Below the pieces are notes generated by a model. The model ran no database searches. It was not told where the DNA came from and was given only the letters and a program-made list of their open reading frames with translations. Position numbers and translations under genes: made by a program. From contig NZ_JAOTIK010000002.1 in NCBI RefSeq assembly GCF_030116705.1, positions 186,001-250,000 on the forward strand: a stretch of 64,000 bases of DNA, in the 5' to 3' direction. Positions within the stretch are counted from its first letter, which is position 1; each line of letters opens with the position of its first letter. This document shows positions 37,750 to 46,447 of the stretch, piece after piece. The DNA is from Streptomyces sp. ML-6 (lineage in GTDB: Bacteria; Actinomycetota; Actinomycetes; Streptomycetales; Streptomycetaceae).

Positions 37750-38769
37750 ATGCCCGGCGAAATCGAACTGAGCCCCACCGACGACCTCATGGAGATGGTG
37801 GTCGCGGGCTGCACCGCGCAAGCCATCCACACCGCCGCGAAGCTCGGGATCGCGGACGTGCTCGCCGACGGTCCCAGGACCGCCGACGAGATCGCCGCCG
37901 AGGTCGAGGCGCACCCGGACGGCGTCTACCGTCTGCTGCGTGCCCTCACCACGCGGTCGATCTTCACCGAGCTGCCGGGCAGGCGGTTCGCCCTCACGCC
38001 GATGGCCGACGCGCTGCGCCGCGACGCGCCGAACTCGGTGCGTGCCCTGGTCCTGATGGCCGGCCATCCCATCACCTGGGAGACCTGGGGCCAGTTGGCC
38101 CACTCGGTCGTCACCGGTGAGCCGGCGTTCTGGAAGCTGCGCGGGATGCGGGTGTTCGAGTACCTGGCGCGCGACGAGGAGTACGCCGACCTGTTCAACC
38201 AGGCCATGACGTTCAGCTCCAACATCGAGATCCCCACGATTCTGGACGCGTACGACTTCAGCCGGTTCCACACGATCGTGGACGTCGGCGGGGGGCAGGG
38301 ACGGCTGCTGGCGGCGATCCTCCGGGCCACGCCCAAGGCCCGCGGGATGCTGCTGGACATCGAGTCGGTCACCGCGGGCGCACCGCGGGTACTGGCGGAG
38401 GAGGGGGTGGCCGATCGCTGCACCGTGCACAGCGGTTCCTTCTTCGACGCCGTCCCGGCCGGCGGGGACGCCTACGTGCTCAAGCACGTCCTGCACGACT
38501 GGCCGGAGGACAAGGCGGTGGAGATCCTGCGTTCGGTGCGGGCGTCCATCGGTGACAACGGTGAACTGCTGCTGGTGGCGCTGGTCCTGCCGGACGACGG
38601 CTCGCCGCACCTCGGCAAGGTCGTGGACCTGGATCTGCTGCTGGAGTTCGGCGGCCGGCACCGCACGCGGGAGGAGTACCGCCGGCTGCTGGCCGAGGCG
38701 GGGTTCGAACTGCGCCGCGTCGTGCCCACCGCGGGGGCCGCGTCGGTCGTGGAAGCCATTCCGGCCTGA
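37750..38769 (+). CDS. SAM-dependent O-methyltransferase
   Basis: A 339-residue small-molecule O-methyltransferase of the acetylserotonin/caffeate type. It has an N-terminal dimerisation winged helix (LGIADVLADGPRTADEIA), a SAM-binding glycine loop IVDVGGGQGRLLAAIL (about residue 180), and the general-base region LKHVLHDWPEDKAVEIL with the catalytic His. The start at 37750 is fixed by GAGGAG five bases upstream; a GTG six bases earlier overlaps that site. It lies 197 bases after the PKS and should methylate a hydroxyl of the polyketide or peptide product. Confidence 0.92.
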   Translation: MPGEIELSPTDDLMEMVVAGCTAQAIHTAAKLGIADVLADGPRTADEIAAEVEAHPDGVYRLLRALTTRSIFTELPGRRFALTPMADALRRDAPNSVRALVLMAGHPITWETWGQLAHSVVTGEPAFWKLRGMRVFEYLARDEEYADLFNQAMTFSSNIEIPTILDAYDFSRFHTIVDVGGGQGRLLAAILRATPKARGMLLDIESVTAGAPRVLAEEGVADRCTVHSGSFFDAVPAGGDAYVLKHVLHDWPEDKAVEILRSVRASIGDNGELLLVALVLPDDGSPHLGKVVDLDLLLEFGGRHRTREEYRRLLAEAGFELRRVVPTAGAASVVEAIPA

Positions 38770-38799
38770 TTCCTACGCAGGACAAAGGACTGAGGCCTC

Positions 38800-40200
38800 A
38801 TGCCGATACTCCTCGTGGTCGGTGGAGTCACATTCGTCTACAGCACGCTCGAAGCGATGCTCGCACCCGCGCTGCCGCTCATCCGGGCGGGCGTCGGCGG
38901 CACGCCGTCCTCCATCGCGTGGGTGTTCACGGGACTGCTGTTGTCGGGGGCCGTGTGCACCCCGTTGATCGGCCGTCTCGGCGATCTCCACGACAAGAAG
39001 AAACTGTTCCTCGCCGTCCTCTCGATCGTCACGCTCGGCACCGCACTCGCCGGGCTGGCGACGAACGTGCCCGTGCTGGCGGTCGGCCAGATGATGCAGG
39101 GCGCGGGACTGGGGCTCACGCCGCTGTCGATCGGCCTGATGCGCGAGGCGCTGCCGGAGGACCGGGTCAAGAACGGCAACGCGATGATCATCGGGACGTC
39201 GTCGCTGGGGGTCCTGGCCGGCCCGCTGCTGGCCGGCCCGCTGACCTCCGTGCTGTCGTACCGCTGGCTCTTCTGGCTGCCGTTCTTCCTGCTGGTGGCC
39301 CTGATCGGGCTGGCCTTCGCGGTGCTTCCTGAGAGCCCGGCCACGGCCTTCGCCACGCCCCGCGGCCGGGTGGACTGGCTGGGCGCCGGGCTGCTGGGCG
39401 GCGGCCTGCTGACGTTGCTGCTGGGGCTGACGTTCGCCCCGACGTGGGGCTGGGCCTCCGGCGGGTTCCTCGCCACGGCCCTGGGGGCGGCGGTGCTCCT
39501 CACCGCGTTCGTCGTGACGCAGCGGCGGCTGGCGAGTCCGCTGATCGACCTGCGGGAGCGCGGGCGGACCGTCTTCGTCGTCTGTGCCGTCTCGTTCGCC
39601 GTCGGCTGGGCCGTCTTCGCCACCTACACCGCCCTCCCGACGATCACCTCGGCTCCTGCCACGACCGGTTACGGGCTCGCTCTCGACACCACCGTGACGG
39701 GCTGGATCCTGGTGCCCTCCGGTGTGCTCGCCGGCCTCAGCGCGTTCGCCGTCCGCCCGCTCGAACGCCTGGTGGGCACGAAGGCGCTCATGGTGGGCTC
39801 GTGCGTACCGATCCTGGCGGCGCCGGGCGTACTGCTGCTGGACCGGCCCTCGCTCGGGCTGCTCATCACCTCGTCGGCGCTGATGGGTCTGGGCATCGGG
39901 CTCGGGCTGACGCAGGCGATGAACATCGTCGTGACGTCCGTTCCGGCATCCAGGGCCGCGAGCCTGACCGGGCTGATGTTCGTCGTCCGGGCCGTCGGCG
40001 GGAGCCTCGGTGCCCAGATCGGCGGCAGCACCCTGGCCGGCGACGTGATCCCGTCGACCACGTTTCCGACGTGGTCCGCCTTCACGACGATGCTGACCGT
40101 CAGTGCGGTCGTCGGGCTGTTCGCCGTGCTCGTCGCCGCCGCTCTGCCCCGCGGCTCCGCCGCGGTGCCCGAACTCGCCGAAGTCCGGGCTTCGGTGTGA
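38800..40200 (+). CDS. MFS drug exporter
   Basis: A 466-residue major facilitator with 12-14 membrane segments visible as alternating hydrophobic blocks. It has the loop 2-3 motif A (GRLGDLHDKKKLF) and the antiporter region GTSSLGVLAGPLLAGPL characteristic of the drug:H+ antiporter (QacA/EmrB-like) group. It starts 30 bases after the methyltransferase in the same orientation and ends at a strong terminator, so it closes the plus-strand biosynthetic operon. It is the likely exporter of, and self-resistance to, the cluster product. Confidence 0.93.
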   Translation: MPILLVVGGVTFVYSTLEAMLAPALPLIRAGVGGTPSSIAWVFTGLLLSGAVCTPLIGRLGDLHDKKKLFLAVLSIVTLGTALAGLATNVPVLAVGQMMQGAGLGLTPLSIGLMREALPEDRVKNGNAMIIGTSSLGVLAGPLLAGPLTSVLSYRWLFWLPFFLLVALIGLAFAVLPESPATAFATPRGRVDWLGAGLLGGGLLTLLLGLTFAPTWGWASGGFLATALGAAVLLTAFVVTQRRLASPLIDLRERGRTVFVVCAVSFAVGWAVFATYTALPTITSAPATTGYGLALDTTVTGWILVPSGVLAGLSAFAVRPLERLVGTKALMVGSCVPILAAPGVLLLDRPSLGLLITSSALMGLGIGLGLTQAMNIVVTSVPASRAASLTGLMFVVRAVGGSLGAQIGGSTLAGDVIPSTTFPTWSAFTTMLTVSAVVGLFAVLVAAALPRGSAAVPELAEVRASV

Positions 40201-40206
40201 GCCACA

Positions 40207-40249
40207 CGTGAGGGGGCACCGGGGGTCATTCCCCCGGTGCCCCCTCACG
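40207..40249. terminator. Bidirectional hairpin terminator
   Basis: A 19-base-pair perfect stem (40207-40225 with 40231-40249) with loop TCATT lies between the convergent MFS gene (+) and the flavin oxidoreductase gene (-). Confidence 0.88.
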
Positions 40250-40257
40250 GGCGTTTC

Positions 40258-41151
40258 TCAGATCAGTGCCGCCGCCAGTTCCGCGTACTGCTTCCTGGCC
40301 AGGGTGGGCTCGGCCCCCGGGGTGGAGAGGATCTCGACGCAGACGTGGTCCGCGCCGGCCGCGAACTGCTGCTGTACGCGGTGGGCGACGGCGTCCACGT
40401 CCCCGTGGGCGACCATCGCGTCCACGAGCCGGTCGCTGCCGCCGTCCGCCAGGTCGTCCTCGGTGAAGCCGAGCAGGTCCCGCACCGCGTGCCAGCGGGA
40501 GGGCAGTTGGGAGCTGTGCTCGATCCAGTACCGCACGTTCTCCCGGGCCGTCTCGCGTGCGGCCGACCTGTCCGCGTTCAGCACGACGCCCTGCTGCACG
40601 GCGAGCACTTTGTCCGGGCCGAGGATCTGCCGCGCGTGCGCGGTGTGTTCGGCCGGCAGGAAGTACGGGTGCGCTCCCCAGGTACGTTCCCCCGCGAGCG
40701 CGAGCATCCTCGGGCCGACCGCGCCGAGGACCGTCCGGAGCCGGGTGTTCGGCGGGGTGGCCGTGAACAGGGCGGCATCCATCCGGTCGAGGAAGTCGCG
40801 CATCGTCGCACCGGGCGGGCCCCACGTCCGGCCCACCATCTCGGCCAGGTGCGGCACGCCGACCCCGAGGCCGAGCAGGTACCTGTCGGGGAAGGCCTCG
40901 GTGAGGGTGCGCTGCGCCTGCGCCAGGGTGTGCGGGTTGTGCCGGTAGATGTTGGCGACGCCGCTGGCCACGGTGATCCGTGACGTCGCGGACAACAGCA
41001 GTGCCGCCTGGGTCGGGGCGTCCCGTCCGAACCCCTCCGCCGTCCACACCGTGCCGTAGCCGAGGTCCTCGAACTCGGCGACCGCGTCGACGACCTCGGC
41101 CCACGGATGGCTGTCGATCTCGGCGGGCCGTATTCCCACTCTGCCCAGCAT
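40258..41151 (-). CDS. Luciferase-like (LLM) flavin/F420-dependent oxidoreductase
   Basis: A 297-residue TIM-barrel oxidoreductase of the bacterial luciferase superfamily. Landmarks are FEDLGYGTVWTAEGFG near residue 27, ITVASGVANIYRHNP near 58 and the glycine-rich RYLLGLGVGVPH near 91. These fit the F420-dependent branch seen in many actinomycete clusters. The start at 41151 is the first Met before the beta-1 block. It is 12 bases downstream of the P450 gene in the same direction, so a tailoring redox step, such as reduction or oxidation of a C=C or C-N bond, is likely. Confidence 0.87.
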   Translation of the reverse strand: MLGRVGIRPAEIDSHPWAEVVDAVAEFEDLGYGTVWTAEGFGRDAPTQAALLLSATSRITVASGVANIYRHNPHTLAQAQRTLTEAFPDRYLLGLGVGVPHLAEMVGRTWGPPGATMRDFLDRMDAALFTATPPNTRLRTVLGAVGPRMLALAGERTWGAHPYFLPAEHTAHARQILGPDKVLAVQQGVVLNADRSAARETARENVRYWIEHSSQLPSRWHAVRDLLGFTEDDLADGGSDRLVDAMVAHGDVDAVAHRVQQQFAAGADHVCVEILSTPGAEPTLARKQYAELAAALI

Positions 41152-41163
41152 GCTCGTCCTTCC

Positions 41164-42345
41164 TCAGTCGGTCAGCAACGACAGCCTGGTGACGCCCGTC
41201 ATGTACGGACTCGGCTGGAACTGCGGCGCGTCGTCGGGGTCCACGCGGAAGCGGGGGAACCGGTCGAGGAGTGCGTTCATCGCCACTCGGCCCTCCATCC
41301 GGGCCAGTTGGGTTCCGATGCAGAAGTGCACGCCGTGTCCGAAGGCCAGGTGCGGATTGGGGGTCCTGCCGATGTCGAACTCGTGCGGTCGCTCGAACCG
41401 CCGGGGGTCACGGTTGGCCGCCGCGAGCCACAGCAGTACCAACTGGTCGGCCTCGATGGTCTTGTCGCCGATCCGGCCGGGCCGGTTGGTGCAGCGCGAG
41501 ATGGCCGCGAACGAACTCAGGTACCGCAGGGACTCCTCGATCATCCCGGGGATGCGCGAGCGGTCCGCCTCCACCGCCGCACGCGCCTGCCGGAACGTGT
41601 CCATGCACAGGACGGTGTTGCCCAGCAGCATCGTCGTGGTGATGTGTCCCGCGATCAGCAGGACCGCACCGAAGTTCGCCACCTCGGTGTCGCTGAGCCG
41701 TTCGCCGTCCACCTCCGCCTCGACGAGCCGGGTCAGCAGGTCGTTCCTGGGTTTCCCTCGGCGTTCGGTGGCGTGTTCGTGCAGGTAGGCGATCAGCTTG
41801 CCCATCTGGTCCACGGCGTTCTGCGTGGACTCCGGCGTGGGCTCTCCCCGGGTGAATCCCTCGGGCCGCTCGAAGACCTCGCCGACCCACTGCTTGAACA
41901 GGTCCCGGTCGCTGTTGGGCAGGCCGAGCAGGTCGGCGATGACGATCACCGGCAGCGGGTACGCCAGGTCCTCGACCACTTCCATCCGGCCGGATTCGGC
42001 GGACTTGTCGAGCAGTTCGTGCGTCAGCGCGACGATCCTCGGCTCCAGGCTCGAGATCATCTTCGCGGTGAACGCGTGACCGACCAGTTTGCGCAGCTTA
42101 TTGTGCTCGGGCGGATCCATCTTGAGCAGGTTCCCGCGGGAGAACTCGCCCTCGATGGGCACCAGTCGCGCGGTGTCGGAGGAGAACGTGGTGGTGTCGG
42201 CGAGCACGTCGAGCACTTCGGCGTGCCCGTAGACGTTCCACATCCCGGACTGCTCGTCGAAGCTGACCGGCTCGTCGGGATCCTTGCCGTGCAGCCAGAA
42301 CTGGCGCGGGTCGAGATTGCTCCACTGTGCGAAGGCCGTACTCAT
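41164..42345 (-). CDS. Cytochrome P450 (tailoring)
   Basis: A 393-residue CYP107-like P450. The heme ligand loop FGHGVHFCIGTQLAR, the EESLRY helix and the arginine-bearing RDPRRFERP block are intact. The I-helix reads LLIAGHITTTMLLGN, so the acidic residue before Thr is Ile. It sits between the ABC permease and LLM genes, all minus strand, 25 bases from the permease gene. It probably hydroxylates or epoxidises the assembled product after release, in contrast to the first P450, which is tied to the A-PCP protein. Confidence 0.92.
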   Translation of the reverse strand: MSTAFAQWSNLDPRQFWLHGKDPDEPVSFDEQSGMWNVYGHAEVLDVLADTTTFSSDTARLVPIEGEFSRGNLLKMDPPEHNKLRKLVGHAFTAKMISSLEPRIVALTHELLDKSAESGRMEVVEDLAYPLPVIVIADLLGLPNSDRDLFKQWVGEVFERPEGFTRGEPTPESTQNAVDQMGKLIAYLHEHATERRGKPRNDLLTRLVEAEVDGERLSDTEVANFGAVLLIAGHITTTMLLGNTVLCMDTFRQARAAVEADRSRIPGMIEESLRYLSSFAAISRCTNRPGRIGDKTIEADQLVLLWLAAANRDPRRFERPHEFDIGRTPNPHLAFGHGVHFCIGTQLARMEGRVAMNALLDRFPRFRVDPDDAPQFQPSPYMTGVTRLSLLTD

Positions 42346-42370
42346 CGGTGTGCCTCTCCACGTGTCGGAT

Positions 42371-43222
42371 TCACGCCGCTCGCCTGGCGACGCTCTCGCG
42401 CCGGGCCGCCACGGCCGAGCCTGACTCCCGTCGTGCCATCCGGCGCAGCACACCCGGGGCCACCAGGAAGCCCACGGCTCCCCACACCCCGAGCACGCCG
42501 GCCATCTCCAGGAACCGCCAGGACTCGCCGATCTCCGAGGCGGCCATGGCGTCCGGCAGGAACGCGGCCCGCAGTCCCAGGCCCAGCCAGTAGACCGGGA
42601 AGACCTGCGCGATCCACTCCACCCACCCGGGCAGCGAGGAAAGCGGGTAGAACACCCCGGAGAAGCCCACCAGCACCATGATCAGCACCATGATCGGGAC
42701 GAGTCCCTGGGTGCTGCGGAAGAGCGAGCCGAGGATCGCCCCGACGGGCAGGATCGCGAGCATGCCGAGCGCGAGCACCCAGGCCAGGGTCGCCCACGAC
42801 GACACCGCTCCCAGCCGCAGCCCGTCGAACAGGAACGCCACCGGGACCAGCAGGACGAGCAGGACCGCCACGGTGGTCCCGGCCTGCGCGAGCACCTTTC
42901 CCACGACGTAGCCGAGCATGCCGTTCGGGGTGGCCTTGGCGCGCAGCAGCGTGCCGTCCTCCCGGTCGGTGATCAAGGTGAACGCCAGCCCGATCAGGCC
43001 GGTGAACAGTGTGTTGATCCCGAGGATTCCGGGCACCGCGTGGGTGCCGAGGGAGAAGTCGGTGCCGCCCACCGTGGTGTCCCGCAGGAAGTACATCACC
43101 GCCAGCGCGAGGACCGGCCAGAACAGCCAGCCGACCAGCTGGCCCGCGTTGGTCACCGTCTGCCGGAACTCGATCCAGCCGCGGTGCAGCCCCGCGCGCA
43201 GCGCTACCACGCCTGGCTTCAT
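42371..43222 (-). CDS. ABC-2 type exporter permease
   Basis: A 283-residue integral membrane protein with six hydrophobic segments and the ABC-2 pattern (SSLPGWVEWIAQVFPVYWLG near residue 195). Its ATG overlaps the stop of the ATPase gene. With that ATPase it forms a DrrA/DrrB-like exporter. Together with the MFS protein this gives the cluster two export systems. Confidence 0.92.
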   Translation of the reverse strand: MKPGVVALRAGLHRGWIEFRQTVTNAGQLVGWLFWPVLALAVMYFLRDTTVGGTDFSLGTHAVPGILGINTLFTGLIGLAFTLITDREDGTLLRAKATPNGMLGYVVGKVLAQAGTTVAVLLVLLVPVAFLFDGLRLGAVSSWATLAWVLALGMLAILPVGAILGSLFRSTQGLVPIMVLIMVLVGFSGVFYPLSSLPGWVEWIAQVFPVYWLGLGLRAAFLPDAMAASEIGESWRFLEMAGVLGVWGAVGFLVAPGVLRRMARRESGSAVAARRESVARRAA

Positions 43223-44145
43223 GCCTCCTCCATCTCCCGCACCATGGCCAGGTAGACGTCCTCCAAGCTCGCCCGGCGCACTTCGAGGTCACCGACAGCG
43301 TCGCCGTGCCGCTCGAACAGCCCGCGCACGTACCGGGTCGCGTCCTTCACCGAATCCGCCCGGGGCTTGCCGTCGAGCGTGTACCGGACTTCGGTCCTGC
43401 TCCCCACCCGGTGCGCCAGCTCGGCCGCCGTGCCGTCGGCCCTGATCCGGCCGCCCGCCAGGATCACGATCCGGTCGGCCAGCTTTTCGGCCTCGCCCAG
43501 GTCGTGCGTGGTGAGCAGGATCGTCGTGTCCTCCAGGGCGGACAGCCGCTGTATCAGGGCGTGGAACTCCTGCCGGGCCTCCGGGTCGAAACCGGTGGTC
43601 GGCTCGTCGAGGAACAGCAGGTCCGGGTTGCCGATCAGGCCGACGGCCACGTCCAGCCTGCGCCGCTGCCCGCCGGACAGTGCGCCGACCCGGGCGTTCC
43701 TGTGCCCGGTCAGCCCGACCAGGCTGATCATCTCGTCCACGTCGTAGGGCCGTTGGCGCAGCGGCGTGCCGTACGGCGCGTAGTAGCGGCCGAGGTGGTC
43801 GAGGAGTTCACGGACCTTCCACCAGCTGTGGTCGCGCCATGACTGCAGCACGATTCCCAGCCGGGCACGCCATGCCTCGTCCCCGTCGTCCGGGTCGCTT
43901 CCCAGGACACGGACCTCACCGGCCGAGCGCTTGCGGAACCCTTCGAGGATTTCGATGGTGGTCGTCTTGCCCGCCCCGTTGGGTCCCAGCAGCGCGAGGA
44001 CCTCACCGCGGCGCGCGTGGAAATCCACGCCGCACAGCACGTCCTTCGAGCCGTAGCGCATGCGCAGCCCGCGGGTCTCGATGACCGGCCGCTCCTCGGC
44101 GCGCTCGGGCCCGGCGTCCGCGTCCGATGCCGTGGGCACCGCCAC
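43219..44145 (-). CDS. ABC exporter ATPase
   Basis: A 308-residue DrrA-type ATPase. It has Walker A LLGPNGAGKTTT, Q-loop, signature LSGGQRRRLDVA, Walker B LLFLDEPTTGFDP and H-loop LTTHDLGEAE, all intact, and a C-terminal extension of about 70 residues. GTG at 44145 is chosen because GGAGGA lies five bases upstream; a longer reading from 44241 adds a low-complexity, unconserved leader. It overlaps the permease start. It energises export of the product or resistance to it. Confidence 0.94.
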   Translation of the reverse strand: MAVPTASDADAGPERAEERPVIETRGLRMRYGSKDVLCGVDFHARRGEVLALLGPNGAGKTTTIEILEGFRKRSAGEVRVLGSDPDDGDEAWRARLGIVLQSWRDHSWWKVRELLDHLGRYYAPYGTPLRQRPYDVDEMISLVGLTGHRNARVGALSGGQRRRLDVAVGLIGNPDLLFLDEPTTGFDPEARQEFHALIQRLSALEDTTILLTTHDLGEAEKLADRIVILAGGRIRADGTAAELAHRVGSRTEVRYTLDGKPRADSVKDATRYVRGLFERHGDAVGDLEVRRASLEDVYLAMVREMEEA

Positions 44146-44352
44146 GTCTTCCTCCCTCTGCTCGGTTCGGCGCCGATTATTCACAGCGCGGCTGTCGCTC
44201 ACGGCGCTCCCCGTGAGTCCCGGAAGGGCCCTGCCGGCCACTGCTCAGGCGCAGGTCGAAAAGGCCGCTGCGGCACCGGGCAGGGGGAAGTACGGATTCG
44301 CTACGGAAAGGAACGCGTCCGGCATCGACGGCGTGAGCGGTCGTCGTGCCCG

Positions 44353-44392
44353 TGCGGGTGCTTCACGGCTTCTGCGGGCGCTTCACGGCTTC
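44353..44392. repeat. 20-base tandem duplication
   Basis: Two adjacent 20-base units (44353-44372 and 44373-44392) differ at one position. They lie 208 bases upstream of the ABC ATPase start. Confidence 0.85.
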
Positions 44393-44460
44393 GGTGAGGG
44401 CCGTGATCGGCGCGGCCTGTCCGGCCGGCGCGTGCCGCACTGCGGCGAGCATTCACTCAT

Positions 44461-44499
44461 TCCGGCTCGCCGATCCGGCTTGCCGATCCGACTTGCCGA
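44461..44499. repeat. Three 13-base tandem repeats
   Basis: Units TCCGGCTCGCCGA, TCCGGCTTGCCGA and TCCGACTTGCCGA follow each other without spacing; a fourth degraded unit follows. They may be binding sites for a regulator of the exporter operon or simple slippage products. Confidence 0.85.
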
Positions 44500-44666
44500 T
44501 TCCGGCTCGTGGGATGCTCGGCTTCCTGACGAAATGAGCGAGGGCGGGAATCGGCAGGGCGGACTCTTCGTCCGAGGGGCGTTTCGGCCAACAGGCCCAC
44601 ACCGCAGGCCGGCACGCCGTCCCGCCTTCGCTGAGATCTGGGAACGACGCCGTCGTGTGCGGGTGA

Positions 44667-45017
44667 TCAGTCTCCCTGAGACCAGGCGGCCCTCGGCAGC
44701 GACAGATAGACACCGAAATCGACGAGCCCGGTGGCGGCGCGGATGTCCGCGTGCAGCGCGTCCACGCGCTCTTGGCGGTTGGCTTCCCTGCTGGTGGACC
44801 ACTTCGACTTGATCTCGATCACCACCGTCAGGCCGCTCCGGTCCAGCGGGCCCAGCGGCCGGAAGCGGATCTCGACATCCCCGGGTCGCAGTTCGCCGTC
44901 GTACGGCTCCTCGGGGCACTCCACGGCCAGGGACACCAGGTGTGGCAGCACCGAGCCGAGTTCACGTAGCCGGGACTCAGGGACCGTGGACGCATAGGTC
45001 ACTTCGACAAGCGGCAT
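44667..45017 (-). CDS. Tautomerase-like small protein
   Basis: A 116-residue protein beginning MPLVEVTYA. Starting at 45017 places Pro directly after Met, as needed for the catalytic Pro-1 of the tautomerase superfamily. A GTG nine bases upstream would spoil this. The middle is rich in charged residues and ends with GLVDFGVYLSLPRAAWSQGD. Similar short proteins occur in Streptomyces near MarR regulators, as here. The substrate is unknown, and membership of the superfamily rests on the N-terminus and length only. Confidence 0.6.
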   Translation of the reverse strand: MPLVEVTYASTVPESRLRELGSVLPHLVSLAVECPEEPYDGELRPGDVEIRFRPLGPLDRSGLTVVIEIKSKWSTSREANRQERVDALHADIRAATGLVDFGVYLSLPRAAWSQGD

Positions 45018-45241
45018 CCTCGACACCCTAGTACTCCGGTGTGGTTTCGTGATCTACCCGCTGACTGATTGGGCGAGCCGTTGTCGGCGGTGGCCGCGTC
45101 AGGCCGGGCATGGTGGCGCGCGAGGCTGCGGCAGACCCGAAGAGGACTTTGATCGGCGCCTTCGATGTGCACCCAGGGCGAGTTGCAGTGAATGCAGCAT
45201 TCCGATGGTTCGGCGCGCCGGGGAAATGTAGCGTCGCGATC

Positions 45242-46447
45242 ATGGAATCACTGATCGGGAACACCACCGACCAGGCGCCGGCGAACCCGGCCGCCACCGA
45301 TGACATGCTGGCCACTCAGCCGGTCGGCTACTGGAGCGGCCTGGCCCATGCGACCGTCACCCGGCATCTGCGTGACGCGATGGCCAGGATCGACGTCACG
45401 CAGCCGCAGTACTGGGTGCTCAACCGCGTGAACGGCGGTCCCGCGGCGCCGAGCCGCGAGGAGGTCGTCGCGCAGCTGACGCACCTTGCCGACGGGCCGC
45501 ATGAGATCACCAGGGTCGTCGACCAGTTGCTCCACCGCGAGTGGCTCAGGATCGATGACGGGCAGCGCCTGCACCTCACGGATGCCGGGGAGGCCGCCAG
45601 AGCGCGGCTCCGTGAGCTGGCGACCGAGGTACGCACCGTAGTCCACAAGGGCATCAGCGACGAGGAGTACGTGGCCGCGCTCAAGGTACTGCGCAAGATG
45701 GTGGCCAATGTCGAGGGCGACGGGGTTCCTGGTAGTCCGTTCCGACTTCGAGATCTTGTGACGGGCCCGGCCGGGAATGGGCGCGGCCACGGCATGATCA
45801 TCGGTTGGTGTGTGGACGAACGAAGATCGTGCGGCGACCGCCGGCCATGGCGTGAACCCCGCCGCTGGCGGGCGATGTTCGACCAGGCCATGGACCAGAT
45901 CGCGGGGCGGTTCAGCCGAGTTGAACCAAGGGCCACTGCCCGCGCCTGTCTGCTCGGGCCGCTGTCGCGGGTCGGGCGCAAGAACTGCTGGCAGCCGGCC
46001 GAACAGGCCGGCCCACCCCGGCCGGGACCGATGCAGCGGATGCTGCGCCACACCCGCTGGGAGGCCGACGCCGTCCGCGACGACATCCGTGCCTACACTG
46101 TCGAACACCTCGGCACCGACGGCGGTGTCCTGACCGTGGACGAGACCGGCTTCGTGAAGAAGGATCACGCTTCGGCGGGCGCACAACACCAGTACACCGG
46201 CACTGCCGGGCGCGTCGAGAACTCCCAGGTGGGGGTGTTCCTCGCCTACGCCACCGGCCGGGAACGGGCGCTGGCCGACCGCCGACTCCACGTGCCCGAG
46301 CAGTCCTGGTGCGCCGGTCCCGAGCACCGCGACGCTGCCGGGGTACCCGACGAAGTGCGGTCTGCGACCAAGCCCCGTCCGGCCCGGGAGATGATCGCCG
46401 TCCATGTCCTACTTCGTTCCGCTTCCATGCTCCGCACGCCAGGGTGA
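45242..46447 (+). CDS. MarR-family regulator read through into a broken IS701 transposase
   Basis: The reading frame encodes 401 residues in two unrelated parts. Residues 1-160 are a near-complete MarR winged-helix regulator: TQPQYWVLNRV, then the HTH, and the wing LIREW-like LLHREWLRIDDGQRLHLTDAGE. From about residue 165 the frame enters insertion-sequence DNA without a stop. From about 200 it reads as an IS701-type DDE transposase, which breaks off around residue 385. The natural MarR C-terminus has therefore been replaced. MESL at 45242 is preferred over an upstream in-frame start because family homology begins there. The MarR part could still bind DNA. Confidence 0.7.
   Translation: MESLIGNTTDQAPANPAATDDMLATQPVGYWSGLAHATVTRHLRDAMARIDVTQPQYWVLNRVNGGPAAPSREEVVAQLTHLADGPHEITRVVDQLLHREWLRIDDGQRLHLTDAGEAARARLRELATEVRTVVHKGISDEEYVAALKVLRKMVANVEGDGVPGSPFRLRDLVTGPAGNGRGHGMIIGWCVDERRSCGDRRPWREPRRWRAMFDQAMDQIAGRFSRVEPRATARACLLGPLSRVGRKNCWQPAEQAGPPRPGPMQRMLRHTRWEADAVRDDIRAYTVEHLGTDGGVLTVDETGFVKKDHASAGAQHQYTGTAGRVENSQVGVFLAYATGRERALADRRLHVPEQSWCAGPEHRDAAGVPDEVRSATKPRPAREMIAVHVLLRSASMLRTPG
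45790..46405 (+). mobile_element. IS701-family transposase remnant
   Basis: The amino-acid string around RVGRKNCWQPAEQAG, then GGVLTVDETGFVKK (first DDE Asp) and TGTAGRVENSQVGVFLAYAT is the N-terminal half of an IS701 transposase. Homology stops after KPRPAREMI at about 46400, where the C-terminal half is missing. The ends of the element could not be defined. Confidence 0.8.

Larger units (their letters stand above)
44146..44666. other. 520-base non-coding stretch with short tandem repeats
   Basis: No supportable gene between the ABC ATPase and the tautomerase-like gene, both on the minus strand. It contains two small tandem repeat blocks listed separately and probably the promoter of the exporter operon. 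It marks the right border of the biosynthetic cluster. Confidence 0.5.

Noticed and set aside
45028..45110. Insertion-sequence end next to the tautomerase-like gene
   Set aside because: The sequence near CTAGTACTCCGG looks familiar from Streptomyces IS borders, but I found no matching inverted copy or transposase, so it is not reported as a feature.
45110..45241. N-terminal extension of the MarR frame
   Set aside because: Its residues are not conserved, and regulator homology begins after MESL at 45242.
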